Assembly: GCA_030998225.1 (NCBI GenBank)
Contig: JAPYXD010000741.1
Span: forward strand, 1,240,001 to 1,304,000
Reading direction: 5' to 3'
DNA: 64,000 nucleotides
DNA from: Diplolepis rosae
Lineage: Eukaryota > Arthropoda > Insecta > Hymenoptera > Diplolepididae
This document shows positions 14,270 to 29,700 of this stretch, piece after piece (positions within the stretch are counted from its first letter, which is position 1; each line of letters opens with the position of its first letter). A model generated the notes under the pieces. That model saw nothing but the letters and a program-made list of their open reading frames with translations, was not told where the DNA came from and did not search any database. A program made the position numbers and the translations under genes.

Positions 14270-17200
14270 AAATGGGGAATTTGATCTTATTTCAATAGTG
14301 TAACGCATTTGAAGCGAAATTAGGACGATTGCAATGCTTCGGTTCCAATCATTTTTTGTATAAAATTCAAGATACCAGTTAAAGACTGAATTGCGTAGTT
14401 TTGATGATATAAAATTTTTCGAAAATGTCAAAATCTATTTCAAAAATTTATGATTCATTCAAGACATTAAAAAATACTTCCATACTTTAAATGCAATGTC
14501 CAAATCAACCCCTTGTGCTTCCACATTTCCTTGAAATGGGTTTTCTCATTTCATTTTGAGTGATGGAACACGCGTATTTATGCAATCCTGAAAGTGCTTA
14601 TCGTAGTATATGTATCTGACACATATTCGCATATACTCTTTACCATCTTCATTTAACCGCTAATGAAATGGGGAATTTGATCTTATTTCAATAGTGTAAT
14701 GCATTTGAAGCGAAATTAGGACGATTGCAATGCTTCTGTTCCAATAATTTTTTGTATAAATTTCAAGATACCAGGTAAGGTCTGAACTGCGTAGTTTTGA
14801 TGATACAAAATTTTTCGAAAATGCGAAAATCTATTTCAAAAAGCTATGCTTCATTCAAGACTTCAAAAAATACTTCCCTACTTCAAATGCAATGTCTAAA
14901 ACAACCACTCATACTTTCATATTTTCTCCAAATGGGATTTTTCTTTTCATCTTGAGTGATGTAAGACACGTATTTATGAAATCCTGAAAGTGCATATCAT
15001 AGTATATGTATCTGACACATATTCACGTATACTCTTTTTAATCTTCAATTAACTGCGAATGATAAGACGAATTTGCTTTAATTTTAATCGTGTAAGGCAT
15101 TTTAAGCAAAACTAGTAGGAATGCAATTTTTCGTCTATAATCACTTTTTGTATAAAATTCATAATGCCTATCTGAACTTCGGAGTTTTTATGATGGAAAA
15201 ATTTTGGAAAATTTAGGAATCTATTGCAAAAGTTCCTCTTTATTCATGACTTCGGATAATACTTCTCTGCATGAAAATTGAATGTATAAAACAACCAGTT
15301 GTACTTCCACATTTTTTTGAAATGGGTTTTCTCTTTACATTTTGAGTGATTGAACACACTTATTTATGCAATCCTGAAAGTGCATATCATAGTATATGTA
15401 TCTGACACATATTCTCATATACTGTTTATCATCTTTATTTAACCGCTAATGAAATGGGGACTTAGTTCTTATTGCAATAGTGTAACGCATTTGAAGCGAA
15501 ATTAGGACGTTTGCAATGCTTCGGTTCCAATCATTTTTTTTATAAAATTCAAGATACCAGTTAAAGTCTGAACTGTGTAGTTTTGATGATACAAAATTTT
15601 TCGAAAATGCGAAAATCTATTTCAAAAAGCTATGCTTCATTCAAGACTTCAAAAAATACTTCCCTACTTCAAATGCAATGTCTAAAACAACCAGTTATAC
15701 TTTCATATTTTTTCGAAATGGGATTTTTCTTTTCATTTTGAGTGATGAGACACACGTATTTATGCAATCCTGAAAGTGCATATCATAGTATATGCATCTG
15801 ACACATATTCTCATATACTCTTTATCATCTTCATTTAACTGCTAATGAAATGGGGAATTTGTTCTTATTTCAATAGTGTAACGCATTTGAAGCGAAATTA
15901 GGACGATTGCAATGCTTCGGTTCCAATCATTTTTTGTATAAAATTGAATGACTAAAACAACCACTTATACTTTCATATTTTCTAGAAATGGGATTTTTCT
16001 TCTCATTTTGTGTGATGGAACACGCGTATTTATGCAATCCTGAAAGTGCTTATGGTAGTATATGTATCTGACACATATTAACATATACTCTTTGCCATCT
16101 TCATTTAACTGCTAATAAAATGAGTAATTTGATCTTATTTCAATAATGTAACGCATTTTAAACAAAATTAGGACGATTGCAATGCATCGGTACAAATAAT
16201 TTTTTGTATAAATTTCAAGATACCAGTCAAAGTCTGAACTGCGTAGATTTGATGATACAAAATTTTTCGAAAATGTCAAATTTATTTCAAAAAGTTATGC
16301 TTCATTAAAGACATTAAAAAATACTTCCCTACGGCAAAATTGAAAGGTTCAAAACAACCACTTTTACTTCCACATTTCCTTGAAATGGGTTCTCTCATTT
16401 GATTTTGTGTGATGGAACACGCGTATTCATGCAATCCTGAAAGTGCTTATCGTAGTATATGTATCTGACACATATTCACATATACTCTTTTCAATCTTTA
16501 ATTAGCTGCAAATGATAAGACGAATTTGCTTTAATTTTAATCGTGTAAGGCATTTTAAGCAAAACTAGTAGGAATGCAATTTTTCGTCTATAATCACTTT
16601 TTGTATAAAATTCATAATGCCTATCTGAACTTCGGAGTTTTTATGATTGAAAAATTTTGGAAAATTTAGGAATCTATTGCAAATTTCCTCTTTATTCATG
16701 ACTTCGGATAATACTTCTCTGCATGAAAATTGAATGTATAAAACAACCAGTTGTACTTCCACATTTTCTTGAAATGGGTTTTCTCCTTTCAATTTGAGTG
16801 ACGGAACACACGTATTTATGCAATACTGAAAGTACATATCACAGTCCATGAATCTGACACAGATTCACATATACTCTTTACCACCTTCATTTAACTGCTA
16901 ATAAAATGGGGAATTTGATCTTATTTCAAAAGTGTAACGCATTTGAAGCGAAATCAGGACGATTGCAATGCTTCGGTTCCAATCATTTTTTGTATAAATT
17001 TGAAATTCTAAAACAACCACTTATACTTCCATATTTTCTAGAAATGGGATTTTTCTTTTCATTTTGAGTGATGAAACACACGTATTTATGCAATCCTGAA
17101 AGTGCTTATGTTAGTATATGTATCTGACACAGATTCACATATACTCTTTACCATCTTCATTTAACTGCTAATGAAATGGAGAATTTGATCTTATTTTAAT

Positions 17201-19650
17201 AGTGTAACGCATTTGAAGCGAAATTAGGACGATTGCAATGCTTCGGTTCCAATAATTTTTTGTATAAATTTCAAGATACCAGTCAAAGTCTGAACTGCGT
17301 AGTTTTGATGATACAAAATTTTTCGAAAATGTCAAAATCTATTTCAAAAAGTTATGCTTCATTCACGACCACAAATAATACTTCGATTTAGCAAAATTGA
17401 TTGTCTAAAACAACCACTTGTACTTCCACATTTCCTTGAAATGGGTTTTCTCATTTCATTTTGTGTGATGGAACACGCGTATTTATGCAATCCTGAAAGT
17501 GCTTATGTTAGTATATGTATCTGACACAGATTCACATATACTCTTTACCATCTTCATTTAACTGCTAATAATATGGGGAATTTGATCTTATTTCAATAGT
17601 GTAACGCCTTTGAAGCGAAATTAGGACGATTGCAATGCTTCGGTTCCAATCATTTTTTGTATAAATTTCAAGATACCAGTTAAATTCTGAACTGCGAAGT
17701 TTTGATGATACAATATTTTTCGAAAATGTCAAATCTGTTTCAAAAAGTTATGCTTCATTCACGACCTCAAATAATACTTCCATTCAGCAAAATTGATTGT
17801 CTAAAACAACCACTTGTACTTCCACATTTCCTTGAAATGGGTTTTCTCATTTCATTTTGAGTGATGGAACACGCGTATTTATGCAATCCTGAAAGTGCTT
17901 ATCGTAGTATATGTATCTGACACATATTCGCATATACTCTTTATCGTCTTCATTTAGCTGCTAATGAAATGGGGACTTAGTTCTTATTTCAATAGTGTAA
18001 CGCATTTGAAGCGAAATTAGGACGTTTGCAATGCTTTGGTTCCAATAATTTTTTGCATAAAATTCAAGATACCAGTTAAAGTCTGAACTGTGTAGTTTTG
18101 ATGATACAAAATTTTCCGAAAATGTCAAAATCTATTTCAAAAAGTTATGCTTCATTCACGACTTTAAAAAATACTTCCCTGCAGCAAAAATAAATGTCTA
18201 AAACAACCCCTAGTACTTCCACATTCACATGAAATTGGTTTTATCATTTCATTTTGTGTGAAGGAACACGCGTATGTATGCAATCCTGAAAGTGCATATC
18301 ATATTATATGTATCTGACCCATATTCACATATACTATTTATCATCTTCATTTAACAGCTAATGAAATGGGGAATACGATTTCCTTTGAATAGTGTAACGC
18401 ATTTGAAGCGAAATTAGGAGGATTGCAATGCTTTGGTTTCAATCAGTTTTTGTATAAATTTCAAGATACCAGTCAAAGTCTGAACTGCGTAGATTTGATG
18501 ATACAAAATTTTTCGAAAATGTCAAAATCTATTTCAAAAAGTTATGCTTCATTCACGACCTCATATAATACTTCCATTCAGCAAAATTGATTGTCTAAAA
18601 CAACCACTTGTACTTCCACATTTCCTTGAAATGGGTATTCTCATTTCATTTTGAGTGATGGAACACACGTATTTATGCAACACTAAAAGTACATATCAGA
18701 GTCCATGAATCTGACACATATTCACATATACTCTTTATCATCTTCATTTAACCGCTAATGAAATGGGGAATTTGATCTTATTTCAATAGTGTAAAGCATT
18801 TGAAACGAAATTAGGACGATTGCAATGCTTCGGTTACAATCATTTTTTGTATAAAATTGAAATTCTAAAACAACCACTTATACTTTCATATTTTCTAGAA
18901 ATGGGATTTTTCTTTTCATTTTGAGTGATAGAACACACGTATTTATGCAATCTTGAAAGTGCATATCATATTATATGTATCTGACCCATATTCACATATA
19001 CTCTTTATCATCTTCATTTAACAGCTAATGAAATGGGGAATACGATTTCCTTTGAATAGTGTAACGCATTTGAAGCGAAATTAGGAGGATTGCAATGCTT
19101 TGGTTTCAATCAGTTTTTGTATAAAATTCAAGATACCAGTTAAAGTCTGAACTGTGTAGCTTTGATGATACAAAATTTTTCGAAAATGTCAAAATCTATT
19201 TCAAAAAGTTATGCTTCACTCACGACCTCAAATAATACTTCCATACAGCAAAAATTGAATGTCCAAAACAACCACTTGTACTTCCACATTTCCTTGAAGT
19301 GGGTTTTCTCATTTCATTTTGAGTGATGGAACACGCGTATTTATGCAATCCTGAAAGTGCTTATCGTAGTATATGTATCTGACACATATTCACATATACT
19401 CTTTACCATCTTCATTTAACTGCTAATGAAATGAGAAATTTGAACTTATTTCAATAGTGTAACGCATTTTAAGCGAAATTAGGAGCGATTGCAATGCTTC
19501 GGTTCCAATCATTTTTTGTATAAAATTGAATGACTAATACAACCACTTATACTTTCATATTTTCTAGAAATGGGACTTTTCTTCTCATTTTGAGTGATGG
19601 AACACACGTATTTATGTAATCCTGAAAGTGCATATCATAGTATATGTATC
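14270..19650 (+). repeat. Satellite sub-block: mixed monomers
   Basis: Long, short and divergent monomers are mixed as at the start of the window. Nothing other than satellite is visible. Confidence 0.85.
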
Positions 19651-22600
19651 TGATACAAATTCACATATACTCTTTATCATCTTCATTTAACTGCTAATGA
19701 AATGGGGAATTTGATCTTATTTCAATCGTGCTAACGCATTTGAAGCGAAATTAGGACGATTGCAATGCTTCGGTTCCAATCATTATTTGTATAAAATTGA
19801 ATGACTAAAACAACCACTTATACTTTCATATTTTCTAGAAATGGGATTTTCTCATTTCATTTTGAGTGATGGAACACACGTATTTATGCAATCCTGAAAG
19901 TGCATATCATAGTATATGTATCTGACACATATTCACATACACTCTTTAACATCTTCATTTAACCGCTAATGAAATGGGGAATTTGATCTTATTTCAATCG
20001 TGCTAACGCATTTGAAGCGAAATTAGGACGATTGCAATGCTTCGGTTCCAATCATTATTTGTATAAAATTGAATGACTAAAACAACCACTTATACTTTCA
20101 TATTTTCTAGAAATGGGATTTTTTTTTCTTTTTGAGTAATGGATCACACGTATTTATGCAATCCTGAAAGTGCATATCATAGTATATGTATCTGACACAT
20201 ATTCTCATATACTGTTTATCATCTTTATTTAACCGCTAATGAAATGGGGACTTAGTTCTTATTGCAATAGTGTAACGCATTTGAAGCGAAATTAGGACGT
20301 TTGCAATGCTTCGGTTCCAATCATTTTTTGTATAAAATTGAATGTCTAAAACAACCACTCATACTTTCATATTTTCTTCAAATGGGATTTTTCTTTTCAT
20401 TTTGAGTGATGGAACACACGTATTTATGCAATCCTGAAAGTGCATATCATAGTATATGTATCTGACACATATTCTCATATACTCTTTATCATCTTCATTT
20501 AACTGCTAATGAAATGGAGAATTTGATCTTATTGCAATAGTGTAACGCATTTGAAGCGAAATTAGGACGATTGCAATGCTTCGGTTCCAATAATTTTTTG
20601 TATAAAATTGAATGACTAAAACAACCACTTATACATTCATATTTTCTAGAAATGGGATTTTTCTTTTCATTTTGAGTGATGGAACACACGTATTTGTGCA
20701 ATCCTGAAAGTGCATATCATAGTATATGTATCTGACACATATTCACATATACCCATTATCATCTTCATTTAACCGCTAATGAAATGGGGAATTTGTTCTT
20801 ATTTCAATAGTGTAACGCATTTGAAGCGAAATTAGGACGATTGCAATGCTTCGGTTCCAATCATTTTTTGTATAAAATGCAATGTCTAAAACAACCACTC
20901 ATACTTTCATATTTTCTTCAAATGGGATTTTTCTTTTCATTTTGAGTGATGAAACACACGTATTTATGCAATCCTGAAAGTGCATATCATAGTATATGTA
21001 TCTGACACATATTCTCATATACTCTTTATCATCTTCATTTAACCGCTAATGAAATGGGGAATTTGATTTTATTTCAATAGTGTAACGCATTTGAAGCGAA
21101 ATTAGGACGATTGCAATGCTTCGGTTCCAATCATTTTTTGTATAAAATTGAATGACTAAAACAACCACTTATACATTCATATTTTCTAGAAATGGGATTT
21201 TTCTTTTCATTTTGAGTGATGGAACACACGTATTTATGCAATCCTGAAAGTGAATATCATATTATATGTATCTGACACATATTCTCATATACTCTTTATC
21301 ATCTTCATTTAACAGCTAATGAAATGGGGAATTTGATTTTATTTGAATAGTGTAACGCATTTGAAGCGAATTTAGGACGATTGCAATGCTTCGGTTCCAA
21401 TAATTTTTTGTATAAAATTGAATGACTAAAACAACCACTTATACATTCATATTTTCTAGAAATGGGATTTTTCTTTTCATTTTGAGTGATGGAACACACG
21501 TATTTATGCAATCCTGAAAGTGCATATCATAGTATATGTATCTGACACATATTCACATATACTCTTTATCATCTTCATTTAACCGCTAATGAAATGGGGA
21601 ATTTGATCTTATTTCAATAGTGTAACGCATTTGAAGCGAAATTAGGACGATTGCAATGCATCGGTTCCAATCATTATTTGTATAAAATTGAAATTCTAAA
21701 ACAACCACTTAGACTTTCATATTTTCTAGAAATGGGATTTTTCTTCTCATTTTGAGTGATGGAACACACGTATGTATGTAATCCTGAATGTGCATATCAT
21801 AGTATATGTATCTGACAAATATACTCATATACTCTTTATCATCTTCATTTAACTGCTAATGAAATGGAGAATTTGATCTTATTGCAATAGTGTAACGCAT
21901 TTGAAGCGAAATTAGGACGATTGCAATGCTTCGGTTCCAATAATTTTTTGTATAAAATTGAATGACTAAAACAACCACTTATACATTCATATTTTCTAGA
22001 AATGGGATTTTTCTTTTCATTTTGAGTGATGGAACACACGTATTTGTGCAATCCTGAAAGTGCATATCATAGTATATGTATCTGACACATATTCACATAT
22101 ACCCATTATCATCTTCATTTAACCGCTAATGAAATGGGGAATTTGTTCTTATTTCAATAGTGTAACGCATTTGAAGCTAAATTAGGATGATTGCAATGCT
22201 TCGGTTCCATTCATTTTTTGTATAAAATTCAATGTCTAAAACAACCACTCATACTTTCATATTTTCTAGAAATGGGATTTTTCTTTTCATTTTGAGTGAT
22301 GGAACACACGTATTTATGCAATCCTGAAAGTGCATATCATAGTATATGTATCTGACAAATATTCTCATATACTCTTTATCATCTTCATTTAACCGCTAAT
22401 GAAATGGAGAATTTGATCTTATTTCAATAGTGTAACGCATTTGAAGCGAAATTAGGACGATTGCAATGCTTCGGTTCCAATCATTTTTTGTATAAAATTG
22501 AATGACTAAAACAACCACTTATACATTCATATTTTCTAGAAAAGGGATTTTTCTTTTCATTTTGAGTGATGGAACACACGTATTTATGCAATCCTGAAAG

Positions 22601-23795
22601 TGAATATCATATTATATGTATCTGACACATATTCTCATATACTCTTTATCATCTTCATTTAACAGCTAATGAAATGGGGAATTTGATTTTATTTGAATAG
22701 TGTAACGCATTTGAAGCGAAATTAGGACGATTGCAATGCTTCGGTTCCAATAATTTTTTGTATAAAATTGAATGACTAAAACAACCACTTATACATTCAT
22801 ATTTTCTAGAAATGGGATTTTTCTTTTCATTTTGAGTGATGGAACACACGTATTTATGCAATCCTGAAAGTGCATATCATAGTATATGTATCTGACACAT
22901 ATTCACATATACTCATTATCATCTTCATTTAACTGCTAATGAAATGGAGAATTTGATCTTATTGCAATAGTGTAACGCATTTGAAGCGAAATTAGGACGA
23001 TTGCAATGCTTCGGTTCCAATAATTTTTTGTATAAAATTGAATGACTAAAACAACCACTTATACATTCATATTTTCTAGAAATGGGATTTTTCTTTTCAT
23101 TTTGAGTGATGGAACACACGTATTTATGCAATCCTGAAAGTGAATATCATATTATATGTATCTGACACATATTCTCATATACTCTTTATCATCTTCATTT
23201 AACAGCTAATGAAATGGGGAATTTGATTTTATTTGAATAGTGTAACGCATTTGAAGCGAAATTAGGACGATTGCAATGCTTCGGTTCCAATCATTATTTG
23301 TATAAAATTGAATGACTAAAACAACCACTTATACTTTCATAATTTCTCGAAATGGGATTTTTCTTTTCATTTTGAGTGATTAAACACACGTATTTATGCA
23401 ATCCTGAAAGTGCATATCATAGTATATGTATCTGACACATATTCACATATACTCATTATCATCTTCATTTAACTGCTAATGAAATGGAGAATTTGATCTT
23501 ATTGCAATAGTGTAACGCATTTGAAGCGAAATTAGGACGATTGCAATGCTTCGGTTCCAATAATTTTTTGTATAAAATTGAATGACTAAAACAACCACTT
23601 ATACATTCATATTTTCTTCAAATGGGATTTTTCTTTTCATTTTGAGTGATGAAACACACGTATTTATGCAATCCTGAAAGTGCATATCATAGTATATGTA
23701 TCTGACACATATTCTCATATACTCTTTATCATCTTCATTTAACCGCTAATGAAATGGAGAATTTGATCTTATTGCAATAGTGTAACGCATTTGAA
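19650..23795 (+). repeat. Homogeneous 270-bp short-monomer block
   Basis: The TCTGACA(C/A)AT landmark falls at 19921, 20191, 20461 and every 270 bp through 23701, which is fourteen consecutive intervals with no net indel. All monomers lack the 127-bp module of the long form. The block ends at a junction near 23795, where a monomer jumps to a divergent sequence (GAATCAAATACAATATCTGA). Confidence 0.93.
20461..23160 (+). repeat. Higher-order repeat, 2 x (5 x 270 bp) = 2 x 1350 bp
   Basis: Monomers five positions apart are more alike than neighbours. The variant ACCCATTATC occurs at 20751 and 22101, the variant TTGTGCAATCC at 20694 and 22044, and GCTAATGAAATGGAGAATTTG at 20509 and 21859. The offset is 1350 bp in each case. 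Confidence 0.8.
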
Positions 23796-26700
23796 TCAAA
23801 TACAATATCTGATACTACCAGTTGTACATTCACATTTTCTTGAAATGGGATTTCTCATTTCATTTTGAGTGATGGAAAACACGTATTTATGCAATACTGA
23901 AAGTACATATCATAGTCCATGTATCTGACACAGATTCACATATACTCTTTACCATCTTCATTTAACTGCTAATAATATGGGGAATTTGATCTTATTTCAA
24001 TAGTGTAACGCATTTGAAGCGAAATTAGGACGATTGCAATGCATCGGTTCCAATCATTATTTGTATAAAATTGAAATTCTAAAACAACCACTTAGACTTT
24101 CATATTTTCTAGAAATGGGATTTTTCTTTTCATTTTGAGTGATGGAACACACGTATTTATGCAATCCTGAAAGTGAATATCATATTATATGTATCTGACA
24201 CATATTCTCATATACTCTTTATCATCTTCATTTAACAGCTAATGAAATGGGGAATTTGATTTTATTTGAATAGTGTAACGCATTTGAAGCGAAATTAGGA
24301 CGATTGCAATGCTTTGGTGTTAATCATTTTTTGTATAAAACTCAAGATACCAGTTGAAGTCTGAACTGCGTAGTTGTGATGATACAAAATTTTTCGAAAA
24401 TGTCAAAATCTATTTCAAAAAGTCATGCTTTATTCAAGACGTCAAAATATACTTCCCTACTTCAAATGCAATGTCTAAACCAACCAGTTATACTTTCATA
24501 ATTTCTCGAAATGGGATTTTTCTTTTCATTTTGAGTGATTAAACACACGTATTTATGCAATCCTGAAAGTGCATATCATAGTATATGTATCTGACACATA
24601 TTCACATATACTCATTATCATCTTCATTTAACTGCTAATGAAATGGAGAATTTGATCTTATTGCAATAGTGTAACGCATTTGAAGCGAAATTAGGACGAT
24701 TGCAATGCTTCGGTTCCAATAATTTTTTGTATAAAATTGAATGACTAAAACAACCACTTATACATTCATATTTTCTAGAAATGGGATTTTTCTTTTCATT
24801 TTGAGTGATGGAACACACGTATTTGTGCAATCCTGAAAGTGCATATCATAGTATATGTATCTATGTATGTTATTTCAATAGTGTAACGCATTTGAAGCGA
24901 AATTAGGACTTTTGCAATGTTTCGGTCCCAGTAATTTTTTGTATAATATTCAAGCTACCAGTTAAAGTCTGAACTGCGTAGTTGTGATGATACAAAATTT
25001 TTCGAAAATGTCAAAATCTATTTCAAAAAGTCATGCTTTATTCAAGACGTCAAAATATACTTCCCTACTTCAAATGCAATGTCTAAAACAACCACTTATA
25101 CTTTCATATTTTCTCGAAATAGGATTTTTCATTTCATTTTAAGTGATGGAACACACGTATTTATGAAAACCTGAAAGTGCATATCATAGTATATGTATCT
25201 AACACATATTCTCATATACTCTTTATCAGCTTCATTTAACCGCTAATGAAATGGGGAATTTGATTTTATTTCAATAGTGTAACGCATTTGAAGCTAAATT
25301 AGGATGATTGCAATGCTTCGGTTCCATTCATTTTTTGTATAAAATTCAAGATACCAGTTAAAGTCTGAACTGTATAGTTTTGATGATACAAATTTTTTCG
25401 AAAATGTCAAAATCTATTTCAAAAAGTTATGCTTCATTCACGAACTCAAATAATACTTCACTACAGCAAAATTAAATGTCTAAAACAACCACTCATACTT
25501 TCACATTTCCTTGAAATGGGTTTTCTCATTTCATTTTGAGTGATGGAACAAACGTATTTATGCAATCCGGAAAGTGCATATCATAGTATATGTATCTGAT
25601 ACATATTCACATATAATCTTTATCACCTTCATTTAGCTGCTAATGAAATTGGGAATTTGTTCTTATTTCAATAGTGTAACGCATTTGAAGCGAAATTAGG
25701 ACGATTGCAATGCTTCGGTTCCAATCATTTTTTGTATAAAATTCAAGATACCAGTTAAAGACTGAATTGCGTAGTTTTGATGATATAAAATTTTTCGAAA
25801 ATGTCAAAATCGATTTCAACAAGTTATGCTTTATTCAAGACTTCAAAAAATACTTCCCTACTTCAAATGCAATGTCTAAAACAACCACTTCTACTTTCAT
25901 ATTTTCTCGAAATGGGATTTTTCTTTTTCATTTTGAGTGATGGAAAACACGTATTTATGCAATCCGTATGGTGCATATCATAGTATATGTATCTGACACA
26001 TATTCTCATATACTGTTTATCATCTTTATTTAACCGCTAATGAAATTGGGAATTTGTTCTTATTTCAATAGTGTAACGCATTTGAAGCGAAATTAGGACG
26101 ATTGCAATGCTTCGGTTCCAATCATTTTTTGTATAAAATTGAATGACTAAAACAACCACTTATACATTCATATTTTCTAGAAAAGGGATTTTTCTTTTTA
26201 TTTTGAGTGATGGAACACACGTATTTATGTAATCCTGATAGTGCATATCATAGTATATGTATCTGATACAAATTCACATACACTCTTTATCATCTTCATT
26301 TAACTGCTAATGAAATGGGGAATTTGATCTTATTTCAATCGTGCTAACGCATTTGAAGCGAAATTAGGACGATTGCAATGCTTCGGTTCCAATCATTTTT
26401 TGTATAAAATTGAAATTCTAAAACATCCACTTATACTTTCATATTTTCTAGAAATGGGATTTTTCTTTTCATTTTTAATGATGGAACACACGTATTTATG
26501 AAATCCTGAAAGTGCATATCGTAGTATATGTATGTGACACATATTCACATAAACTCATTATCATCTTTATTTAACTGCTAATGTAATGAGGAATTTGATC
26601 TTATTTCAATAATGTAACGCATTTGAAGCGAAATGAGGACGATTGCAATGCATCGGTTCCAATAATTTTTTGTATAAAATTCAACATACCAGTTAAAGTC

Positions 26701-29700
26701 TGAACTGCGTAGTTTTGCTGATACAAAATTTTTCGAAAATTTCAAAATCTATTTCAAAAAGTTACTCTTTATTCACGAATTCAGATAATACTTCCCTACA
26801 TCAAATACAATATCTGATACTACCAGTTGTACATTCACATTTTCTTGAAATGGGATTTCTCATTTCATTTTGAGTGATGGAACACACGTATTTATGCAAT
26901 ACTGAAAGTACATATCATAGTCCATGTATCTGACACAGATTCACATATACTCTTTACCATCTTCATTTAACTGCTAATAATATGGGGAATTTGATCTTAT
27001 TTCAATAGTGTAACGCATTTGAAGCGAAATTAGGACGATTGCAATGCATCGGTGTTAATCATTTTTTGTATAAAATTCAAGATACCAGTTGAAGTCTGAA
27101 CTGTATAGTTTTGATGATACAAAATTTTTCGAAAATGTCAAAATCTATTTCAAAAAGTTATGATTCATTCAAGACATTAAAAAATACTTCCATACTTCAA
27201 ATGCAAGGTCCAAAACAACCACTTGTACTTCCACATTTCCTTGAAATGGGTTTTCTCATTTCATTTTGAGTGATGGAACACACGTATTTATGAAATCTTG
27301 AAAGTGCATATCGTAGTATATGTATCTGACACATATTCACATAAACTCGTTATCATCTTTATTTAGATGCTAATGAAATGGGGAATTTGATCTTATTTCA
27401 ATAGTGTAACGCATTTGAAGCGAAATTAGGACGATTGCAATGCTTCGTTTCCAATCATTTTTTGTATAAAATAAAAGATACCAGTTAAAGTGTGAGCTGT
27501 GTAGTTTTGATGATACAAAATTTTTCTAAAATTTTCAAATCTATTTCAAAAAGTTATGCTTTATTCAAGACTTCAAAAAATACTTCCCTACTTCAAATGC
27601 AATGTCTAAAACAACCACTTCTACTTTCATATTTTCTAGAAATGGGATTTTTCTTTTCATTTTGAGTGATGGAAAACACGTATTTATGCAATCCGTATGG
27701 TGCATATCATAGTATATGTATCTGACACATATTCACATATACTGTTTATCATCTTTATTTAACCGCTAATGAAATGGGGAATTTGATCTTATTTCAATAG
27801 TGTAACGCATTTGAAGCGAGATTAGGACTATTGCCACGCTTCGGTTCCAATCATTTTTTGTATAAAATTGAATGTCTAAAACAACCACTTGTACTTCCAC
27901 ATTTCCTTGAAATGGGTTTTCTCATTTCATTTTGTGTGACGGAACACGCGTATTTATGCAATCCGAAAGGTGCATATCATAGTATATGTATCTGACACAT
28001 ATTCACATATACTCTTTATCATCTTCATTTAACTTCTAATGAAATGGGGAATTTGATCTTATTTCAATCGTGTAACGCATCTGAAGCGATATTAGGATTA
28101 TTGGAATGCTTTGGTTCCAATCATTTTTTGTATAAAATTCAAGATACCAGTTAAAGACTGAACTGTGTAGTTTTGATGATACAAAATTTTTCGAAAATGT
28201 CAAAATCTATTTCAGAAAGCTATGCTTTATTCAAGACTTCAAAAAATACTTCCCTACTTCAAATGCAATGTCTAAAACAACCACTCATACTTTCATATTT
28301 TCTTCAAATGGGATTTTTCTTTTCATTTTGAGTGATGAAACACACGTATTTATGCAATCCTGAAAGTGCATATCATAGTATATGTATCTGACACATATTC
28401 ACATGTACTCTTTATCATCTTCATTAAACCCCTAATGAAATGGGGAATTTGATCTTATTTCAATAGTGTAAAGCATTTGAAGCGAAATTAGGAAGATTGC
28501 AATGCTTCGGTTCCAATCATTTTTTGTATAAAATTGAATGACTAAAACAACCACTTATACTTTCATATTTTCTAGAAATGGCATTTTTCTTTTCATTTTG
28601 AGTTATGGAACACACGTATTTATCCAATCCTGAAAGTGCATATCATAGTATATGTATCTATGTAAGTTATTTCAATAGTGTAACGCATTTGAGGCGAAAT
28701 TAGGATGACTGCAATGCTTCGGTTCCATTCATTTTCTGTATAATATTCAAGATACAAGTTACAGTCTGAACTGTATAGTTTTGATGATACAAATTTTTTC
28801 GAAAATGTCAAAATCTATTTCAAAAAGTCATGCTTCATTCAAGACGTCAAAATATACTTCCCTACTGCAAATGAAATGTCTAAAACAACCTGTTATACTT
28901 TCATATTTTTTCGAAATAGGATTTTTCTTTTCATTTTAAGTGATGTAAGACACGTATTTATGAAATCCTGAAAGTGCATATCATAGTATATGTATCTGAT
29001 ACAAATTCACATACACTCTTTATCATCTTCATTTAACTGCTAATGAAATGGAGAATTTGATCTTATTGCAATAGTGTAACGCACTTGACGCGAAATTAGG
29101 ACGATTGCAATGCTTCGGTTCCAATCATTTTTTGTATAAAATTGAATGACTAAAACAACCACATATACTTTCATATTTTCTAGAAATGGGATTTTTCTTT
29201 TCATTTTAAGTGATGGAACACACGTATTTATGCAGTCCTGAAAGTGCATATCATAGTATATGTATCTATGTATGTTATTTCAATAGTGTAACGCATTTGA
29301 AGCGAAATTAGGACTTTTGCAATGTTTCGGTCCCAGTAATTTTTTGTATAATATTCAAGCTACCAGTTAAAGTCTAAACTGCGTAGTTGTGATGATACAA
29401 AATTTTTCGAAAATGTCAAAATCTATTTCAAAAAGTCATGCTTTATTCAGGACGTCAAAATATACTTCCCTACTTCAAATGCAATGTCTAAAACAACCAC
29501 TTATACTTTCATATTTTCTCGAAATAGGATTTTTCTTTTCATTTTAAGTGATGGAACACACGTATTTATGAAATCCTGAAAGTGCATATCATAGTATATG
29601 TATCTGACACATATTCACATATAATTTTTTCAATCTTTAATTAACTGCAAATGATAAGTCGAACTTGCTCTAATTTCAATCGTGTAACGCATTTTAAGCA

